NCBI GenBank assembly: GCA_946541285.1
Contig: CAMNJG010000057.1
Location: 1 to 7,942, forward strand
Direction of reading: 5' to 3'
Origin: an uncultured Clostridia bacterium
GTDB lineage: Bacteria; Bacillota; Clostridia; Peptostreptococcales; Anaerovoracaceae
DNA: 7,942 bases
Part shown: positions 5,811-7,942 of the stretch, one piece after another
How positions within the stretch are numbered: position 1 is the first letter of the stretch
Layout: the number at the start of each line of letters is the position of its first letter
The notes under the pieces: model-generated
Told to the model about the DNA's origin: nothing
The model's input: only the letters and a program-made list of their open reading frames with translations
The model's database searches: none
Position numbers and translations under genes: made by a program

Positions 5811-7352
5811 TCAGTTTCTCTCTTCGTTGATCTTTTCTTCGTAGATCAGTTTATTCAGCGCATTGATATACGCGGTCAGACTGGATTCAATGACGTCAGT
5901 GCTGAGACCCCTGCCCTTGGTGCGCATGGTTTTCTTGCGATACGCCGGATCACGCAGGATGACGGTCGCGTCGCCCAGGGCGTCCTCACCTTCTGTGACG
6001 GACCGGAGACTGTAATCCTCCAGTTCCAGCTTCCTGCCGACGATCTTGCTCATGGCGTCAAAGGCCGCGTCGATCGGACCGTCGCCGACACCGACTTCTT
6101 CGATCTCTTCGCCGTCGATCTTCAGGCAGACAATCGTGGTCGCCGTAATCGTATTCCCGCTGTTGGAAACAAAACGGACGAGCTCGTAGGTCTTCGGCAC
6201 CTGTACGGTTTCCTTCGTGACGATGGCTTCGATATCGCTGTCGTAGACTTCCTTTTTCTTGTCCGCGATATTCTTGAACTTTTCAAATGCTACAGACAGT
6301 TCTTCTTCGCTGATTTCATAGCCGAGTTCCTCGATTCTGGCTTTGAGGGCGGCTCTGCCGGAGTGTTTGCCGAGAACCAGATTCTTTTCTGTGATCCCGA
6401 TGGATTCCGGCGTCATAATCTCATAGGTCTGCTTGTTCTTCAGCACGCCGTCCTGATGGATGCCGGCTTCGTGCGCGAACGCGTTTTCTCCGACGATGGC
6501 CTTGTTCGGCTGGACCTTCACACCGGTGATCCGGGTGAGCATCTGCGAGGTACGCATGATTTCCTTCGTGACAATGCGTGTATCCGCGTCATACAGATCT
6601 TTTCTGGTCTTCATCGCCATGACGATTTCTTCCAGCGCCGCGTTGCCCGCGCGTTCCCCGATGCCGTTGATCGTACATTCGATCTGTCCCGCGCCTGCCG
6701 CGATCGAGGACAGGGAATTGGCGACACCCAGCCCCAGGTCATTGTGGCAGTGTACGGACAGGATGGCATCATCCAGTGCCGGGCATTTTTCCCGGACTTC
6801 CAGCAGGAAACGGGTGAATTCCTCCGGTGTTGTATAGCCGACGGTATCCGGGAGGTTGATGGTTGTCGCGCCGGCTTTGATGACCGCGTCCACGATCTTC
6901 GCCAGGAAATCGGTATCGCTCCTGGTCGCGTCCTCCGCGGAAAATTCAACATCGGATACATATTTTTTCGACAGTTTTACCGCGTTGACGGCACTTTCGA
7001 TGACAGCGTCCGGCTCCATCATCAGTTTGTACTTCATATGGATCGGTGACGTGGCGATAAAAGTGTGAATCCGTGGGGAGACTGCTCCCTTTACCGCTTC
7101 GCCGGCTTTTTCGATATCTGCCGGAACCGCTCTGGCCAGCGATGCCACGGTGCTGTCTTTAATGGTGTCCGCGATGGATTTGACGGAATTGAAATCCCCC
7201 GGAGATGATGCCGCGAAACCGGCTTCCATGATGTCCACGCCGAGCTTTTCCAGCTGCTTGGCCATCTCCAGTTTTTCTCTCGCGTTCATGCTGCAGCCCG
7301 GTGACTGCTCCCCATCACGCAGTGTCGTATCAAATATACGGATCGTTTTCAT
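5811..7352 (-). CDS. leuA: 2-isopropylmalate synthase (LeuA)
   Basis: LeuA condenses acetyl-CoA with 2-ketoisovalerate to give 2-isopropylmalate, the committed step of leucine synthesis. The 513-residue protein starts MKTIRIFDTTLRDGEQSPG. The catalytic TIM barrel has DTTLRDGEQ (8-16), the metal ligands in SVHCHNDLGLG (199-209; H201, H203) and GIGERAGNAALEE (230-242; N237). A linker with HEAGIHQDGVLK (294-305) leads to the C-terminal regulatory domain (about 390-510; GDGPIDAAFDAM at 423-434), where leucine gives feedback inhibition in this family. Length and domains are complete. The start is fixed by AGGAGG seven bases upstream of the ATG at 7352. A longer in-frame reading to 7466 would run back through the T-box terminator and antiterminator and is rejected. 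Citramalate synthase is the main alternative but is disfavoured by context. Confidence 0.96.
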   Translation of the reverse strand: MKTIRIFDTTLRDGEQSPGCSMNAREKLEMAKQLEKLGVDIMEAGFAASSPGDFNSVKSIADTIKDSTVASLARAVPADIEKAGEAVKGAVSPRIHTFIATSPIHMKYKLMMEPDAVIESAVNAVKLSKKYVSDVEFSAEDATRSDTDFLAKIVDAVIKAGATTINLPDTVGYTTPEEFTRFLLEVREKCPALDDAILSVHCHNDLGLGVANSLSSIAAGAGQIECTINGIGERAGNAALEEIVMAMKTRKDLYDADTRIVTKEIMRTSQMLTRITGVKVQPNKAIVGENAFAHEAGIHQDGVLKNKQTYEIMTPESIGITEKNLVLGKHSGRAALKARIEELGYEISEEELSVAFEKFKNIADKKKEVYDSDIEAIVTKETVQVPKTYELVRFVSNSGNTITATTIVCLKIDGEEIEEVGVGDGPIDAAFDAMSKIVGRKLELEDYSLRSVTEGEDALGDATVILRDPAYRKKTMRTKGRGLSTDVIESSLTAYINALNKLIYEEKINEERN

Positions 7353-7419
7353 CTGTTTACCTCCTGCGCAGTCTGTCCTGATATGCGCTGACGCTGCCGG
7401 GATCCGGACTGACTGCATT

Positions 7420-7456
7420 AAAAAATCCCTGAAGCCACGCTGTATGACTCCAGGGA
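7420..7456 (-). terminator. T-box regulated intrinsic terminator upstream of leuA
   Basis: On the minus strand TCCCTGGAG (7456-7448) pairs with CTTCAGGGA (7434-7426), nine pairs including one G-U, around a 13-base loop. Six T follow (7425-7420). The left arm contains CCCT (7455-7452), the same bases that pair with AGGG of the T-box core in the antiterminator, so the two structures exclude each other. Confidence 0.9.
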
Positions 7457-7593
7457 CGATCATCATTCTACCGCGGTACCACCCTGCTTACCGCGCCAGG
7501 CGCGGTCTCTCACTGAACTCTGACAAGCTCATGACCATGATAACGGGGCCCGCCGTCGTCCCTTACTGTCCTTCAGGAACGCTGCTCAGGAGT

Positions 7594-7596
7594 GAG
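7594..7596 (-). promoter_or_regulatory. T-box specifier codon CUC (Leu)
   Basis: The minus strand reads GC-CTC-A-CTCC here. The CTC triplet is followed by a purine and then directly by the 3' strand of the basal helix of Stem I, which is the usual place of the specifier. CTC codes for leucine and agrees with the downstream genes. Overlapping alternatives such as GCC or TCA fit the spacing less well and would not match the pathway. Confidence 0.75.
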
Positions 7597-7701
7597 GCTT
7601 GACAGACCGGAAACGTACCGGCTCGCAGCAGCCGCCGGCTCTCTGAAACGCGGGAAATGATCTGTAATAACTCCGTCTTCGCATTTATCTATATTGTTCT
7701 G

Positions 7702-7730
7702 ATTATATACAGGCCGCATTTATTTGTCAA
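7702..7730 (-). promoter_or_regulatory. Consensus promoter of the leu operon
   Basis: The minus strand has TTGACA (7730-7725), exactly 17 bases, then TATAAT (7707-7702). Both hexamers match the sigma-A/sigma-70 consensus perfectly at optimal spacing. Transcription should start near 7695. A promoter this strong leaves control to the T-box leader that follows. Confidence 0.92.
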
Positions 7731-7770
7731 CCGCATTCCCTGTGAACTGTCACCGGGTGGTTATGCCAGG

Positions 7771-7942
7771 TTACAATTCAGTGGTCGGCCAGAATTATAT
7801 GAGAAAACGCTGCTTATAGCAGTATCACAGTTTTGGGGACAGCCTTTTCAAAACGCACAACGTTTTGAAAAGGGTCCCCAAAACAAAACAGTCTCACCTG
7901 ATGCAGCGTTTTGGGAATAAACTGGCCGATCGGTGAACAGTA
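7771..7942. mobile_element. Nested inverted-repeat element, MITE-like or REP-like
   Basis: This non-coding stretch is built of nested inverted repeats. The outer arms are 7771-7793 and 7920-7942, sharing CTGGCCGATC and TGAA in inverse order, less well conserved at the ends. The middle arms AAAACGCTGC (7804-7813) and GCAGCGTTTT (7903-7912) are perfect. The centre is a 24-bp hairpin (7830-7884). The left arm matches the repeat at 58-80 with one change. The window appears to stop within a base or two of the outer end. It encodes no protein. The plan resembles a miniature inverted-repeat element or a REP-type palindrome mobilised in trans. It lies about 40 bases upstream of the leu promoter. Confidence 0.55.
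7830..7884. repeat. 24-bp central hairpin with GGGGAC/GTCCCC arms
   Basis: GTTTTGGGGAC (7830-7840) pairs with GTCCCCAAAAC (7874-7884), and CCTTTTCAAAACG (7843-7855) pairs with CGTTTTGAAAAGG (7861-7873). All 24 pairs are perfect; only AG at 7841-7842 is bulged, and the loop is CACAA. No T run follows on either strand, so it is not an ordinary terminator. A CTGC-TTATA-GCAG mini-hairpin (7810-7822) lies to its left. Confidence 0.85.

Larger units (their letters stand above)
7420..7695 (-). ncRNA. Leucine T-box riboswitch leader of the leu operon
   Basis: The transcript leader carries the diagnostic T-box core AGGGTGGTACCGCGG (7485-7471). Its TGGT can pair with the NCCA end of uncharged tRNA; the last T suits the A discriminator of tRNA-Leu. 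Stem I starts with GGAGT (7674-7670), which pairs with ACTCC (7593-7589). The conserved AGAGAG of the upper stem is at 7644-7639. Just before ACTCC lies CTC (7596-7594) followed by A, the expected position of the specifier, so it reads leucine. Stem III is the 7-bp hairpin at 7506-7490. The antiterminator pairs AGGG (7485-7482) with CCCT (7455-7452) around the TGGTACC bulge. Uncharged tRNA-Leu should stabilise it and allow transcription of leuA, leuC and leuD. The 5' end at about 7695 is inferred from the promoter. Confidence 0.94.

Noticed and set aside
7353..7466. N-terminal extension of leuA giving a 551-residue protein
   Set aside because: The extra 38 codons run through the T-box antiterminator and terminator, have no ribosome binding site and no family similarity; AGGAGG directs the start at 7352.
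1..7942. CRISPR array, tRNA or rRNA gene, integrase or phage genes
   Set aside because: No regularly spaced repeats, no cloverleaf-like sequence and no such proteins were seen on either strand.

Overview
The window looks like chromosomal DNA from a low-to-medium-GC Gram-positive bacterium, most likely a Clostridia-type member of the Bacillota. The evidence is a leucine T-box leader, strong AGGAGG-type ribosome binding sites, consensus sigma-A promoters, the short-form LeuC/LeuD enzyme pair, and Uup/YfmR-like ABC-F and stand-alone NnrD proteins. I cannot name a genus. No phage, integrase, CRISPR array, rRNA or tRNA is visible.

Layout, left to right. Positions 1-225 are non-coding: a strong 15-bp hairpin (15-50), one copy of a dispersed repeat (58-80), an extended -10 promoter and a structured leader. 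A plus-strand gene (226-2046) encodes a Uup/YfmR-type ABC-F ATPase. It ends in a bidirectional terminator whose loop holds the stop codon. All other genes are on the minus strand. In transcription order from the right end these are: a near-perfect promoter (7702-7730), a T-box leader with a CUC (Leu) specifier and a terminator/antiterminator switch, leuA (7352-5811), leuC (5755-4496) and leuD (4480-3989). A 414-bp gap without a convincing gene follows, then nnrD, the ADP/ATP-dependent NAD(P)H-hydrate dehydratase (3574-2693). Last is a Phd/YefM-RelE/ParE toxin-antitoxin pair (2628-2064) with its own promoter and a candidate operator. The right end (7771-7942) is a nested inverted-repeat element. 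Its terminal sequence matches the repeat at 58-80.

How the genes work together: leuA, leuC and leuD give the first steps of leucine synthesis (2-isopropylmalate synthase and isomerase). They form one tightly spaced operon that should be switched on when tRNA-Leu is uncharged. leuB is not in the window. NnrD is a metabolite-repair enzyme and the TA pair is an accessory module; neither has an evident link to leucine. The ABC-F gene is an independent convergent transcription unit.

I see no clearly new multi-gene system. The least explained parts are the composite palindromic element at the right end with its relative at the left end, the untranslated 414-bp gap, and the leader of the ABC-F gene. 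Everything here comes from reading the sequence by eye; no database search or folding program was used.
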